Source of the DNA: M3007 sp044350415
GTDB taxonomy: Bacteria; Bacteroidota; Bacteroidia; Chitinophagales; Saprospiraceae
Assembly: GCA_044350415.1 (NCBI GenBank)
Contig: JBILHQ010000001.1
Location: 26,907 to 90,906, forward strand
DNA: 64,000 nt
Direction of reading: 5' to 3'
Under the pieces are notes generated by a model. The model was not told the DNA's origin, made no database searches, and was given only the letters and a program-made list of their open reading frames with translations. Shown one piece after another: positions 24,991 to 33,034 of the stretch; the first letter of the stretch is position 1; each line of letters opens with the position of its first letter. The position numbers and the translations under genes were made by a program.

Positions 24991-25029
24991 TTGACGCATT
25001 AAACGTCGGGAGGTTTCCTGAGATTGTTA

Positions 25030-25037
25030 TATTTTTG
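25030..25037 (+). promoter_or_regulatory. TATTTTTG promoter box for the EEP-family gene
   Basis: TATTTTTG matches TAnnTTTG. It lies downstream of the TTG at 25024 and 19 nt upstream of the TTG at 25057, and therefore favours the latter as the start codon. Confidence 0.45.
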
Positions 25038-25056
25038 CCCAAAATTCCTTTCAAAT

Positions 25057-26100
25057 TTGTTCCGGAGCCTCTTCAGAAATGCTTTTCAGGCGATTAGTAC
25101 CTTAGTAATCGTGCTGACAGCCTTTTCCTTTTTCTCACCATACGTCAACCCGGCCACCTTTCGCTGGTTTTCGTTTTTTGGTACAGTATTTCCCTGGCTG
25201 CTGCTGGTGAATATCCTTTTAATGACATTCTGGATCTGGTATACCAACCGGTTTGCGCTTTATCACCTCGCGATCATCATCCTGGGATGGGGATATGTGG
25301 CCAAATTTATGGGGACCTATACCGGCAAAAGTCAAGCACCGCGCAACAGCGTCACTATAGTCACCCACAATCTTGGGTTGCTGTTCTATGGTAAAAAAGT
25401 AAATGAAGCACAAACCGACAGTATCGCTGGCGCATACGCTGCTTTTTTAAAAAAGAACGGCGTTCCAGATATTATTTGTACCCAGGAAACCCGCGGCACT
25501 TTTTATCCTTTGCTGGGCAAATATTTAGGCTACGACCAGCGGTTTAACCTCAAAAAAGGAACGGTCATTCTCAGTCGTTTTCCTATCAAAGCAGGTGGCG
25601 AAGTATCCTTTGGCAAAACCAGTAATTCCACCCTTTGGGCCAATATTGAACTGCCGGGAGGAAAGATCGTGCGGGTATATAATGTTCATTTACAGTCGAA
25701 TAAGGTCACCAAAGATGCAGAAAAAGTAATAGAAGATCCACAAAACCTGGACGAAATCAGCAAGGTGATGAATAAAGTAGGGGGTGCCACCTCCATTCGC
25801 GCCGAACAAGCCGAACGCCTGCGGGAACATATTCTCGATTGCCCATACCCCGTCATTATTTGCGGCGATTTCAATGATACGCCCAATTCATTTGTCTACC
25901 ACCATATCGGCGACGGACTGACTGATACTTTTGAAGAGCGGGGGTTCGGCGTGGGCAGCACCTTTGCGGGCTCCCTTCCGTTGCTCCGAATTGATTATAT
26001 CCTTATCGATCCGGGTTTCCAAACCTACCAGTGCCGGGTGGTGCGCGATAATACCTGGTCGGATCATTATCCGGTGTGGGCGACGATGGGGGGAGAATAG
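25057..26100 (+). CDS. Endonuclease/exonuclease/phosphatase family membrane protein
   Basis: 347 aa from TTG at 25057; a TTG at 25024 would add 11 residues but lies upstream of the promoter box. Two or three N-terminal membrane spans (about 10-85) include LLVNILLMTFWIWYTNRFAL. The EEP catalytic domain then runs from about 100: VTIVTHNLG, ICTQETRGTFY with the metal Glu, VRVYNVHLQS, VIICGDFNDTPNS, RIDYILID and the closing SDHYPVWATM with the catalytic Asp-His. The fold cleaves phosphodiesters in nucleic acids, inositol phosphates or sphingomyelin. The membrane-anchored form is common in Bacteroidota and uncharacterised. Confidence 0.85.
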   Translation: MFRSLFRNAFQAISTLVIVLTAFSFFSPYVNPATFRWFSFFGTVFPWLLLVNILLMTFWIWYTNRFALYHLAIIILGWGYVAKFMGTYTGKSQAPRNSVTIVTHNLGLLFYGKKVNEAQTDSIAGAYAAFLKKNGVPDIICTQETRGTFYPLLGKYLGYDQRFNLKKGTVILSRFPIKAGGEVSFGKTSNSTLWANIELPGGKIVRVYNVHLQSNKVTKDAEKVIEDPQNLDEISKVMNKVGGATSIRAEQAERLREHILDCPYPVIICGDFNDTPNSFVYHHIGDGLTDTFEERGFGVGSTFAGSLPLLRIDYILIDPGFQTYQCRVVRDNTWSDHYPVWATMGGE

Positions 26101-26109
26101 GAACGACCT

Positions 26110-26802
26110 TTATTGGACAAATTTTGTCAATTCAATCCGGCTTTCTTCATTTCCTTTTTTATCATAACTGACTGACTTAAGCATGCCTACCGCCTGCGAG
26201 TACCAATACAGCGTATGAATCGAGCGGGTCCCCATGAGTTTATATTCAAAATCATAACTTATTATTAAGCACTTGTAAGTGCCTACAACCGTTGTAATGA
26301 CTTCTGCCACTTCAACTTTACGGTTCTTGATGGTGTATTTAGTCGTCATCAGTTGAATATCGCCCATTCGAATAGTTATTTCCATTTCAGCATCGGGAAG
26401 TATTTGGCCGGGCTTCATGTCGGGCGGAAATGTCTGGTCAGTACCACGCACTTCAATTTTCATATCAGGAGCCCCCTCCTGATTCTGTTGGGGTGGTACT
26501 ACTCCGCGCATATCCATATATACAGTACCTTCATGACATTTTATAGGAAAAGTATTGCGAAACACCTCTTTGCCTTGGTCGTCCACACTGGTCACCTCAA
26601 AAGTGGCGACAAGCGTATCCTTGCGGTTTTCTATTCCGATAACATGTTGGGTATTCACCGATTCGATTTTTCCTTTTTTATCATAATGCGTATATTCCAG
26701 TTGGACACCCTCCTTAAAGTAGTCATACATTTTGGCACATTCCTGGGCAATGCCTGGCATTACCCCCAAGAATAGAAAAGCAATAAAAAACAAAGGTTTC
26801 AT
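26110..26802 (-). CDS. TapB/DUF3108-like secreted protein
   Basis: 230 aa from ATG at 26802, chosen because the signal peptide MKPLFFIAFLFLGVMPGIA starts there; an ATG at 26826 adds eight residues. The mature protein is beta-rich and includes LEYTHYDKKGKIESVNTQHV, ATFEVTSVDDQGKEVFRN and IISYDFEYKLMGTRSIHTLY, a pattern seen in the DUF3108/TapB-like family of periplasmic or outer-membrane-associated proteins. No catalytic motif is visible. It converges with the EEP gene, with 9 nt between the stops. Function is unknown. Confidence 0.7.
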   Translation of the reverse strand: MKPLFFIAFLFLGVMPGIAQECAKMYDYFKEGVQLEYTHYDKKGKIESVNTQHVIGIENRKDTLVATFEVTSVDDQGKEVFRNTFPIKCHEGTVYMDMRGVVPPQQNQEGAPDMKIEVRGTDQTFPPDMKPGQILPDAEMEITIRMGDIQLMTTKYTIKNRKVEVAEVITTVVGTYKCLIISYDFEYKLMGTRSIHTLYWYSQAVGMLKSVSYDKKGNEESRIELTKFVQ

Positions 26803-26849
26803 GTTGTGAAATTTAATATTGAACAAAGAATACCCCTACAATACTTATT

Positions 26850-27506
26850 TTACATTGTCAGCGGTTTACCACCTTCCCATTTTTGGAGCCATGCTGTATG
26901 CAACAACCGGATCACTTCAGCATCTTCCACCTGATCGAAATGGCGGTAATATTGACCAACGGAATGGAAATCCATTGGCGTCAACAAACAAATCACCTCG
27001 TCCACCCCTTTTGCTTCTTCGATATGCCGCAGAGACTCTACAGGTGCTACCGGAATGGCCACTACAATACGTTGTGGTTTTTGGTGCCGGATCAATTCTA
27101 TAGATGAAAGCAATGTATGACCTGTGGCGATTCCGTCGTCCACAATGATAGCAGTTTTACCTTTCAGGCTAACAGGCTGGTGATTGCCATAATATTTTTT
27201 ATAGCGCTCGCGCAACAGCCCCCTCAATCGATTGGTTTCCTGGTTAATATATTCCTCTGAAACCTCAGGATGATCTGCAACTACCCGACTTTCCAGACTC
27301 ACTGCTCCAATAGCATACTCTGGCTGATTGGGATGGCCGATTTTTTTTGATAATACAATTTCTAATGGGAAACTGAGCGCAGTGGCCAAAATGGAACCAA
27401 TCTCCACTCCCCCCCGAGGCACTGCTAAAATAACACCGTCTTCATTTTTATAGTGTTGCAGCGCCTTAGCTAATTGTTTTCCGGCATCAATTCGGTCATT
27501 AAACAT
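26850..27506 (-). CDS. Phosphoribosyltransferase family protein
   Basis: 218 aa. The PRPP-binding loop AIIVDDGIATGHTLLSSIEL with the acidic DD pair and the GHT turn lies at about residues 118-137. The N-terminal VILAVPRGGVEIGSILA forms the first strand and PPi loop, and SKKIGHPNQPEYAIGAVS carries the usual basic residues. This stand-alone group in bacteria resembles predicted phosphoribosyltransferases of unknown base specificity. It probably acts in nucleotide salvage, but the acceptor cannot be read from sequence. Confidence 0.85.
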   Translation of the reverse strand: MFNDRIDAGKQLAKALQHYKNEDGVILAVPRGGVEIGSILATALSFPLEIVLSKKIGHPNQPEYAIGAVSLESRVVADHPEVSEEYINQETNRLRGLLRERYKKYYGNHQPVSLKGKTAIIVDDGIATGHTLLSSIELIRHQKPQRIVVAIPVAPVESLRHIEEAKGVDEVICLLTPMDFHSVGQYYRHFDQVEDAEVIRLLHTAWLQKWEGGKPLTM

Positions 27507-27789
27507 GGTGTTTTAAGTTGATAGTAAACAACAATAAAAGTTTATACTGATTTTTACAAAGTTCAGTCTTAATACGGGGGAAGGTATTGACGCCAGTCAT
27601 CTGGCATATTGAGTGTTATCAATATGTCAAATCAGACGGATTTTTCTGTGCGGAGAGATCGTCACGATCCTTCGACATCCTGTTCAGAAAAATTCATGTA
27701 AATTCTAATCCGTGTCCCATCAACACCACGGTTTTTAAAAAACATCCCTTCCCTTCAGTTAACAACCCTATTCTATAATAACGAATTCC

Positions 27790-27912
27790 ATGGCATATTC
27801 GGAATTGTTAGCCGACCGCATCCGGCAGGTCTTTAAAGAAAAGAAGGTCCGTTTTGAAGAAAAAAAGATGATGGGCGACCTGTATTTTTTGGTCGACAGC
27901 AAAATGTGCGCA
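27790..27912 (+). pseudogene. TfoX N-terminal domain fragment
   Basis: The frame starts MAYSELLADRIRQVFKEKKV and continues to KMMGDLYFLVDSKMCA, the opening of the TfoX_N family (about 41 of its usual 90-110 residues). After KMCA, at 27907-27912, the sequence changes to the antisense of a transposase fragment, and the family's remaining strand and helix pattern is absent. TfoX-N proteins are small cytoplasmic proteins, some linked to competence regulation. The gene was cut by the insertion or by a later deletion. Confidence 0.75.
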
Positions 27913-28143
27913 GACAACTCCCCAGACAGAGCAGCTTCAACCACCCGTTTAAGCATCGGTGCCAACAACTGTGTCAAACTTTGGCCTTGGTACAGACCTT
28001 CAATCAAATCCGCCTCCGTTTGTTGGGTAATTATTGGAGGACTTTTTTGTTTCTTTTTTTCATTGCGAAAGAAAACCTTTTTTGAAAAATAATTTCTTAC
28101 CAAAACGATTATTTTTGTCTGACACAGTTTTTTGAACACTCTC
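27907..28143 (-). mobile_element. IS256-family transposase remnant with a candidate terminal repeat
   Basis: The minus strand encodes TEADLIEGLYQGQSLTQLLA, then PMLKRVVEAALSGELSAHI, which matches the N-terminal region of IS256-family transposases. The homology stops at SAHI, where the tfoX fragment begins; the catalytic DDE part is missing. Beyond the N-terminus, 28117-28143 (minus strand GAGAGTGTTCAAAAAACTG and onward) looks like the terminal inverted repeat of such an element, though no second end exists here to confirm it. It is a dead 5' stump of an insertion sequence. Confidence 0.7.
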
Positions 28144-28153
28144 ACGCACATCG

Positions 28154-28327
28154 ACATCACACTCAGAAAAATCCTTTTAAATCCGTGTCCAATCCCTCAA
28201 ATCTGTATTCCATCGACATCACACCCACCCACATCACGCCCGGAAAAATCCTTTTAAATCCATGTCCAATCCCTCAAATCCGTGTTCTATCGACATCACG
28301 CACCCACATCACGCTCAAAAAAATCCC
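28154..28327. repeat. 75-77-bp direct tandem repeat (two full units and a partial)
   Basis: Units begin ACATCAC at 28154, 28231 and 28306. Each contains AAAAATCCTTTTAAATCC, then TGTCCAATCCCTCAAATC and ATCGACATCAC. The spacing is 77 and 75 nt, and copies differ by a few bases. A diverged piece lies near 27700-27725. The array ends 1 nt before the SusD stop codon. Units are too long and too variable for CRISPR repeats and there are no spacers. Confidence 0.75.
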
Positions 28328-28328
28328 G

Positions 28329-29846
28329 CTAATACCCCACATTCTGAACCATACCACTCAAATCGATCTCCTTTTGCGGCACTGGCAGCAGTTCATGTTT
28401 ATTTGCTACGAAATTTTTTCCTGCCGCAATCATGACCGCCGATTGCCGGCCCCAACGCTGCAAATCGAACCAGCGATGCTGTTCCATGGCCAGTTCTGAC
28501 CGGCGTTCGCGGTATATTTTTTCGCGCAATTGCGGCTGATCGGTGATCGTAATATCAGCGAGAATGCCTGGCGGGAAGGCTGGCGCGGTAGCGCGGGCAC
28601 GCTGGCGTACCTGATTTAAAAACACCAATGCCTGAGATGATTTCCCGTTCTCATTGAGGGCTTCTGCCGCTAAAAGTAAAATATCAGCATACCGGAGGAT
28701 ACGGATATTCCCGGGGCCATTGTCCTGAAGTCCGGTGTGCGCAGGCACCCAGGCTTTCCGGTTAAAACGCTCGCCTATGATTTCGGGATTGTCCTGGATC
28801 TGCGCGGAACCGTCGGGCAGGTCGTTGCCGGGCTCCAGATAAGTGGCTGACTTTCGGGGATCAAACAATTCAAAAGAGGATACCAGATTGTCAGAAGGCC
28901 GGTTGAAGCCCCACCCGAGGTTGGGAATGCCGCGAACCCCTTGCACCATATTGAAAGGCGTGGCACCCGGACCAGTAATGCCGTCAACCGGATCAAGAGC
29001 CGCCGCTTGTATTTCAAAAACAGACTCCGCACCATTTTCGCCTGTCGGTAAAAAGATATCGCGGTAAACAGGCAAAAGGCTGTATTCGTTGGAATTAATA
29101 ATATCGAGACAAAGGGTTTCCGCTTTGAGAAAATCGTGTTTGACCAGGTACAATTTTGCCAAAATACCCTGTGCGGCACCTTTCGTCAAACGGCCAAGAT
29201 CGGCCGATGGATATTTAGATTTTAAAGGCAAAACCGCAATAGCGTCAGTCAGGTCGCGTTCGATCTGTGCATATACTTCTGCTACCGGTTTACGGGTTTG
29301 GGTATAGTATTGGTCGGCGCTCAAAGGCTCCGTGATAATCGGAATTTCACCGAACCATTGCACCAGCAAAAAATAGGCATAAGCCCGGAGCGCTTTATTC
29401 TCCCCCAGCAAACGCTTGCGCAGAGTTTCATCCATCGCCGGCACATCGGGAATACGCTGAATAGCCAGATTGGCCCGGGCAATCACCCTGTAAAATCCAC
29501 TCCAAACACCGCTGATACTGGAATTAGCTGGATCGAACGTGAAATTGTCCATATCCAGCATATACAGGGCGTCAGTCGGCGTAGAGCCTTTATCGGCATC
29601 GTCGCTGAGGATATCCGTCGTGCCTAAATAAGGCAGTGCGGTACATTCCCAACTGCGCAACTGGTTGTACACGGCATTAGTGGCTTGTGTGGCCTGGTTG
29701 CCGTCTAAGAAAAAATTGGCGACGTCCGCATCACCCTGGGGTTTGCGTTCGAGAAAATCTTTGTTGCAGGCGGTGAAATGCAGTGCAACCAGCAGCAGCG
29801 CGAATACTGCTTTTTTATGGTTCTTATTGATATATTTCATTGTCAT
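28329..29846 (-). CDS. SusD/RagB-family outer-membrane glycan-binding lipoprotein
   Basis: 505 aa. The lipoprotein signal ends ALHFTACNKDFLERKPQGD with Cys27 (a second Met at residue 3 is an equally good start). The SusD-like N-terminal domain has AVYNQLRSWECTALPYLGTT and VWSGFYRVIARANLAIQRI, and the TPR-like NKALRAYAYFLLVQWFGEIPI. The RagB/SusD C-terminal domain has the usual IRILRYADILLLAAEALNE and REKIYRERRSELAMEQHRWF. It binds oligosaccharide at the cell surface and acts as the lid of the SusC channel. The gene follows susC by 5 nt, so they form one unit at the end of the locus. Confidence 0.95.
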   Translation of the reverse strand: MTMKYINKNHKKAVFALLLVALHFTACNKDFLERKPQGDADVANFFLDGNQATQATNAVYNQLRSWECTALPYLGTTDILSDDADKGSTPTDALYMLDMDNFTFDPANSSISGVWSGFYRVIARANLAIQRIPDVPAMDETLRKRLLGENKALRAYAYFLLVQWFGEIPIITEPLSADQYYTQTRKPVAEVYAQIERDLTDAIAVLPLKSKYPSADLGRLTKGAAQGILAKLYLVKHDFLKAETLCLDIINSNEYSLLPVYRDIFLPTGENGAESVFEIQAAALDPVDGITGPGATPFNMVQGVRGIPNLGWGFNRPSDNLVSSFELFDPRKSATYLEPGNDLPDGSAQIQDNPEIIGERFNRKAWVPAHTGLQDNGPGNIRILRYADILLLAAEALNENGKSSQALVFLNQVRQRARATAPAFPPGILADITITDQPQLREKIYRERRSELAMEQHRWFDLQRWGRQSAVMIAAGKNFVANKHELLPVPQKEIDLSGMVQNVGY

Positions 29847-29851
29847 TTAAT

Positions 29852-32800
29852 TTAAAATGTCATATCCACCCCTACCTGCCACGACTTGGCAATCGGGAAA
29901 GACACATTGTCGAAACCGACCTGAAATGCATTTTCGTTATTAGAGAACTCTGGCGAATATCCGGAATATTTTTGGCTTGTCCAAAGGTTCATTCCACTGA
30001 CATAGACCCTGAATTTGTTAATTTTAGCGTGTTGTAACCAGCTTGATGGGAGCGAATAACCGATCAGAACACTTCTGAGGCGCACAAAACGACCGTCTTC
30101 CAGGAAATAATCACTCACCCGGTAGTTGCTCCCGCCATTAGTAATACGAGGAGTAGTGGCATTTGGGTTTTCGGGAGTCCAGCGACCGGCATATTCCGAT
30201 GCTTCCCAGTTGTATACCGAGAAACGGAAGGTCTTTTTGGCATTGAAAACCTGATTACCCCTAACCCCTAACAAATCTGCGGCGATATCAAAACCTTTCC
30301 ATTCTGCTCCTGCATTAAAGGAATACGTGAGGGTTGGAATAGGGCTGCCGAGATAAGTGCGGTCGTCGTTGGTGAGGGCACCGTCGGGCTGTCCGGTGAG
30401 GTTACCGCTGGCATCGCGGCCATTGATATCGGCAAAACGCAGGTCGCCTAATCCTTCATTGCCAAACCTGGGAAAAGCAGTCAGGTCGGCTTCCGTCTGG
30501 AAAATACCAGCCACCTGATAACCGTAAAATGCACCGATCGGGAGTCCTACTGCCGAACGGGTAGCCGGTTCACCCTGTACAAAAGAAGAGAAAATCTCTG
30601 GCCGTTGTTCGTTCAGTTTGACGATTTCATTCTGCACCGGCGAGAAAATAGCCCCCACATTCCAGGAAAACGGCGCACTGTGCCGCCAGTTGAGGGTAAT
30701 ATCCCAGCCGATATTGCGCACTTGCGCAGTATTGACCAACGGATTTGAACCGGAACCTACATAATCAGGAATTGGCACCGCTGCGATGATATCGTAGGTA
30801 AAACGGTTGTACCAATCCACTTCACCGGTCAGCTGGCCTTTGAAAAAGCCAAATTCCAATCCGATATCTGTTTGTTGAGCAGTTTCCCATCTCAGGTCGG
30901 GATTGGCATAGTTCACGAGTGTTGCACCCTGATTCAGGGCTTCATCCGGACCAAAAATAGCATACAAGCCCGATTGAACAGTACCCAATGTCGGATAACG
31001 CACGCTGGCCAGGCTATTTTGGTTACCCAAAATACCAAAACTGGCGCGCAATTTCAGGCGGTCAAAGATCCGCAGGTTTTGCACAAATGGCTCCTGCCCG
31101 ATATTCCAACCCACACTTCCGGAAGGGAATATCTTCCGGCGAAGGTCCTTCCGGAAACGCGATGATTGGTCGATACGGGTCGAAAAGGTAAAGAGATACC
31201 GGTCGAGGTAAGAATAGTTGACCCGGAACAATTGCGAAATAAGCGCTTCATCGTAAGAGCGGCCACCGCCCGTTTGGGTGGGATCATCGCCCGATTCAAT
31301 GAGAAAAAGCAGGTCGTCGCCCGTGCCGGGAAAATCGGTGCGCACTGCATTGATTTTATCAAAGCGGTATTCTTCGGCAGTGTAACCAGCCAGCACATTC
31401 AGGTGGTGTTTTTCCCATTCCTTATCGAAAGTGAGCGTTTGTTCCCAAATCCAGCGGCGGTCCTGGGTATTTTCTACATAAAGCCGATCGTCATTGAGGA
31501 GCTGTGAATTGGACACCCGGAAAACAGGGGTATAATCTTTTTTCTTGATGCCGTTAAGATCGAAGCCATAATTGGAGCGAAACGTCAAGTATTTCCCAAA
31601 TTTAATATTCCCATATACTGAACCGAAAAAGCGGTCGCCGGTTTCGTGGTTATTGCTTTTGTAAAACAAATCGGCTACCGGATTGGCAATCGCTAACCCG
31701 TAAGGCGAAGTGGGGTCTGTGAATTTGCCCAAAGAATCGGTGGGTGTCAGCACCGGCGAAATGCGGTAAGCCGAGCCGATGACGCCTGTGGGTGCCAGTT
31801 GCTTTTTCGAATTGGAATAAGCGAGATTAGTACCGAGGGTAAACCAGCTGTTCAATTTATTTTCGGTATTCAAACGCGCTGTAATCCGTTCAAATTCCGC
31901 ATTTTTTAATACCCCGGACTGGTTAAAATAATTGACGGACGCATTATAGGAAAAGCGCTCGCCGCCACCGTTGGCCGCCAATTGGAAATTGGCGATGGGG
32001 GCATTCCGGAATATTTCGCCCTGCCAGTCGGTTCCTTCTCCCAGCGATGCGGGGTTGGGGAAATAATTAGAATTGGTAAACTCATTGTATACCTGCCCAA
32101 ACTCCGCCGCATTCATCAGGTCAATTTTTTTGGTGATTTGTTGTGTGCCGTAATAGGAATTAAAAGAGATCAGGGCGTCTTTGCGCTGCTTGCCGTTTTT
32201 GGTGGTGATGATGATCACGCCGTTGGAGCCACGCGCACCGTAAATAGCCGCCGAAGAAGCATCTTTTAATACTTCAATGGATGCCACATCCTGCGGATTA
32301 ATAAAACTCGCATCGTAAGAGATCATGCCATCGATGACGTACAGCGGGTTGGCATTGTTGAGCGTTCCTGTCCCCCGGATACGAATGGTGGCACCAGCGC
32401 CGGGTTCGCCTGAAGTTGGCGTCACGTACACCCCTGCAATTTTGCCCTGCAAAGCCTGGTCAATGGACGGCGAAGCAATCCGTTCAATGTCTTTTGACTT
32501 AACGGTGCCTACCGCGCCGGTCAGGTCGCTTTTTTTCTGGGTACCATAGCCTACCACCACGACTTGCTCGAGGGTAAACGGGTCTTCACCCAAGGTCACA
32601 TTAAGGATGGTACGACCTTCAACCGGCACTTCTTTGAGCGCATAACCGGTATAGGTAAATTGTAAAGTGGCATCAGTGCCGGCAGCAATGGTAAAATTGC
32701 CGTCGACGTCGGTGCTGGTTCCGGCTGTTCCGCCTTTTTCCCGCACGGTTACGCCAATAAGACCGCTGCCATCAGCGGCATCGGTGACGCGCCCGGTTAC

Positions 32801-32899
32801 GCGTATTTGGGCAGACAGCATCTGTGCGCCCGCGAGCAAAAGCACCAGCGGTAGCAATTGCCTGCCATAGAAATGGATCAATGTAAATGACTTCTTCAT
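29852..32899 (-). CDS. SusC/RagA-family TonB-dependent outer-membrane transporter
   Basis: 1015 aa with a signal peptide to about residue 30. A carboxypeptidase-D regulatory-like domain (about 32-110, VTGRVTDAADGSGLIGVTV) precedes the TonB-box-like VVVVGYGTQKKSDLTGAVG and the plug (to about 235, with IRGTGTLNNANPLYVIDG and YGARGSNGVIIITTK), then a 22-strand barrel. It imports oligosaccharides released outside, with SusD as lid, powered by TonB. It lies between GH3 and susD. No anti-sigma, HTCS or AraC-type regulator gene lies next to it in the window. Confidence 0.96.
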   Translation of the reverse strand: MKKSFTLIHFYGRQLLPLVLLLAGAQMLSAQIRVTGRVTDAADGSGLIGVTVREKGGTAGTSTDVDGNFTIAAGTDATLQFTYTGYALKEVPVEGRTILNVTLGEDPFTLEQVVVVGYGTQKKSDLTGAVGTVKSKDIERIASPSIDQALQGKIAGVYVTPTSGEPGAGATIRIRGTGTLNNANPLYVIDGMISYDASFINPQDVASIEVLKDASSAAIYGARGSNGVIIITTKNGKQRKDALISFNSYYGTQQITKKIDLMNAAEFGQVYNEFTNSNYFPNPASLGEGTDWQGEIFRNAPIANFQLAANGGGERFSYNASVNYFNQSGVLKNAEFERITARLNTENKLNSWFTLGTNLAYSNSKKQLAPTGVIGSAYRISPVLTPTDSLGKFTDPTSPYGLAIANPVADLFYKSNNHETGDRFFGSVYGNIKFGKYLTFRSNYGFDLNGIKKKDYTPVFRVSNSQLLNDDRLYVENTQDRRWIWEQTLTFDKEWEKHHLNVLAGYTAEEYRFDKINAVRTDFPGTGDDLLFLIESGDDPTQTGGGRSYDEALISQLFRVNYSYLDRYLFTFSTRIDQSSRFRKDLRRKIFPSGSVGWNIGQEPFVQNLRIFDRLKLRASFGILGNQNSLASVRYPTLGTVQSGLYAIFGPDEALNQGATLVNYANPDLRWETAQQTDIGLEFGFFKGQLTGEVDWYNRFTYDIIAAVPIPDYVGSGSNPLVNTAQVRNIGWDITLNWRHSAPFSWNVGAIFSPVQNEIVKLNEQRPEIFSSFVQGEPATRSAVGLPIGAFYGYQVAGIFQTEADLTAFPRFGNEGLGDLRFADINGRDASGNLTGQPDGALTNDDRTYLGSPIPTLTYSFNAGAEWKGFDIAADLLGVRGNQVFNAKKTFRFSVYNWEASEYAGRWTPENPNATTPRITNGGSNYRVSDYFLEDGRFVRLRSVLIGYSLPSSWLQHAKINKFRVYVSGMNLWTSQKYSGYSPEFSNNENAFQVGFDNVSFPIAKSWQVGVDMTF

Positions 32900-32923
32900 A
32901 CTTTAGAGCGTTACTGGGTTAAG

Positions 32924-33034
32924 AGGTTACGGGTTATTGGTTTAGGGGTTAGGGGGGTACTGGGTTTCGGGTAGATGTAGTAAAATACAATCGAGAAATA
33001 TTGCAGCCACCAGAAATCCAATAACCCTTTACCT
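32924..33034. repeat. Hairpin element with GGGTTATTGG arms
   Basis: AGGTTACGGGTTATTGG (32924-32940) pairs with CCAATAACCCTTTACCT (33018-33034); around it are further GGGTTA-rich phrases, and the loop is 77 nt. The TAG stop of the GH3 gene, at 33033-33035 on the minus strand, is the beginning of the right arm. It lies between GH3 and susC and may reset transcription or stabilise the upstream mRNA end. Confidence 0.7.

Larger units (their letters stand above)
27507..28328. other. 822-nt stretch without an intact gene
   Basis: This stretch holds decayed or repeated DNA only: a diverged single copy of the AATCCGTGTCC phrase near 27700-27725, the tfoX fragment (27790-27912), the IS256 fragment (27907-28143) and the 75-77-bp tandem repeat (28154-28327). 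Short open frames in it are by-products of these. Confidence 0.7.

Noticed and set aside
27790..28092. 100-aa TfoX-like protein as an intact gene
   Set aside because: Only the first 41 residues match TfoX; the rest is antisense of a transposase fragment.
28154..28327. CRISPR-like array
   Set aside because: The units are 75-77 bp, adjacent, without spacers and variable; no cas genes are in the window.
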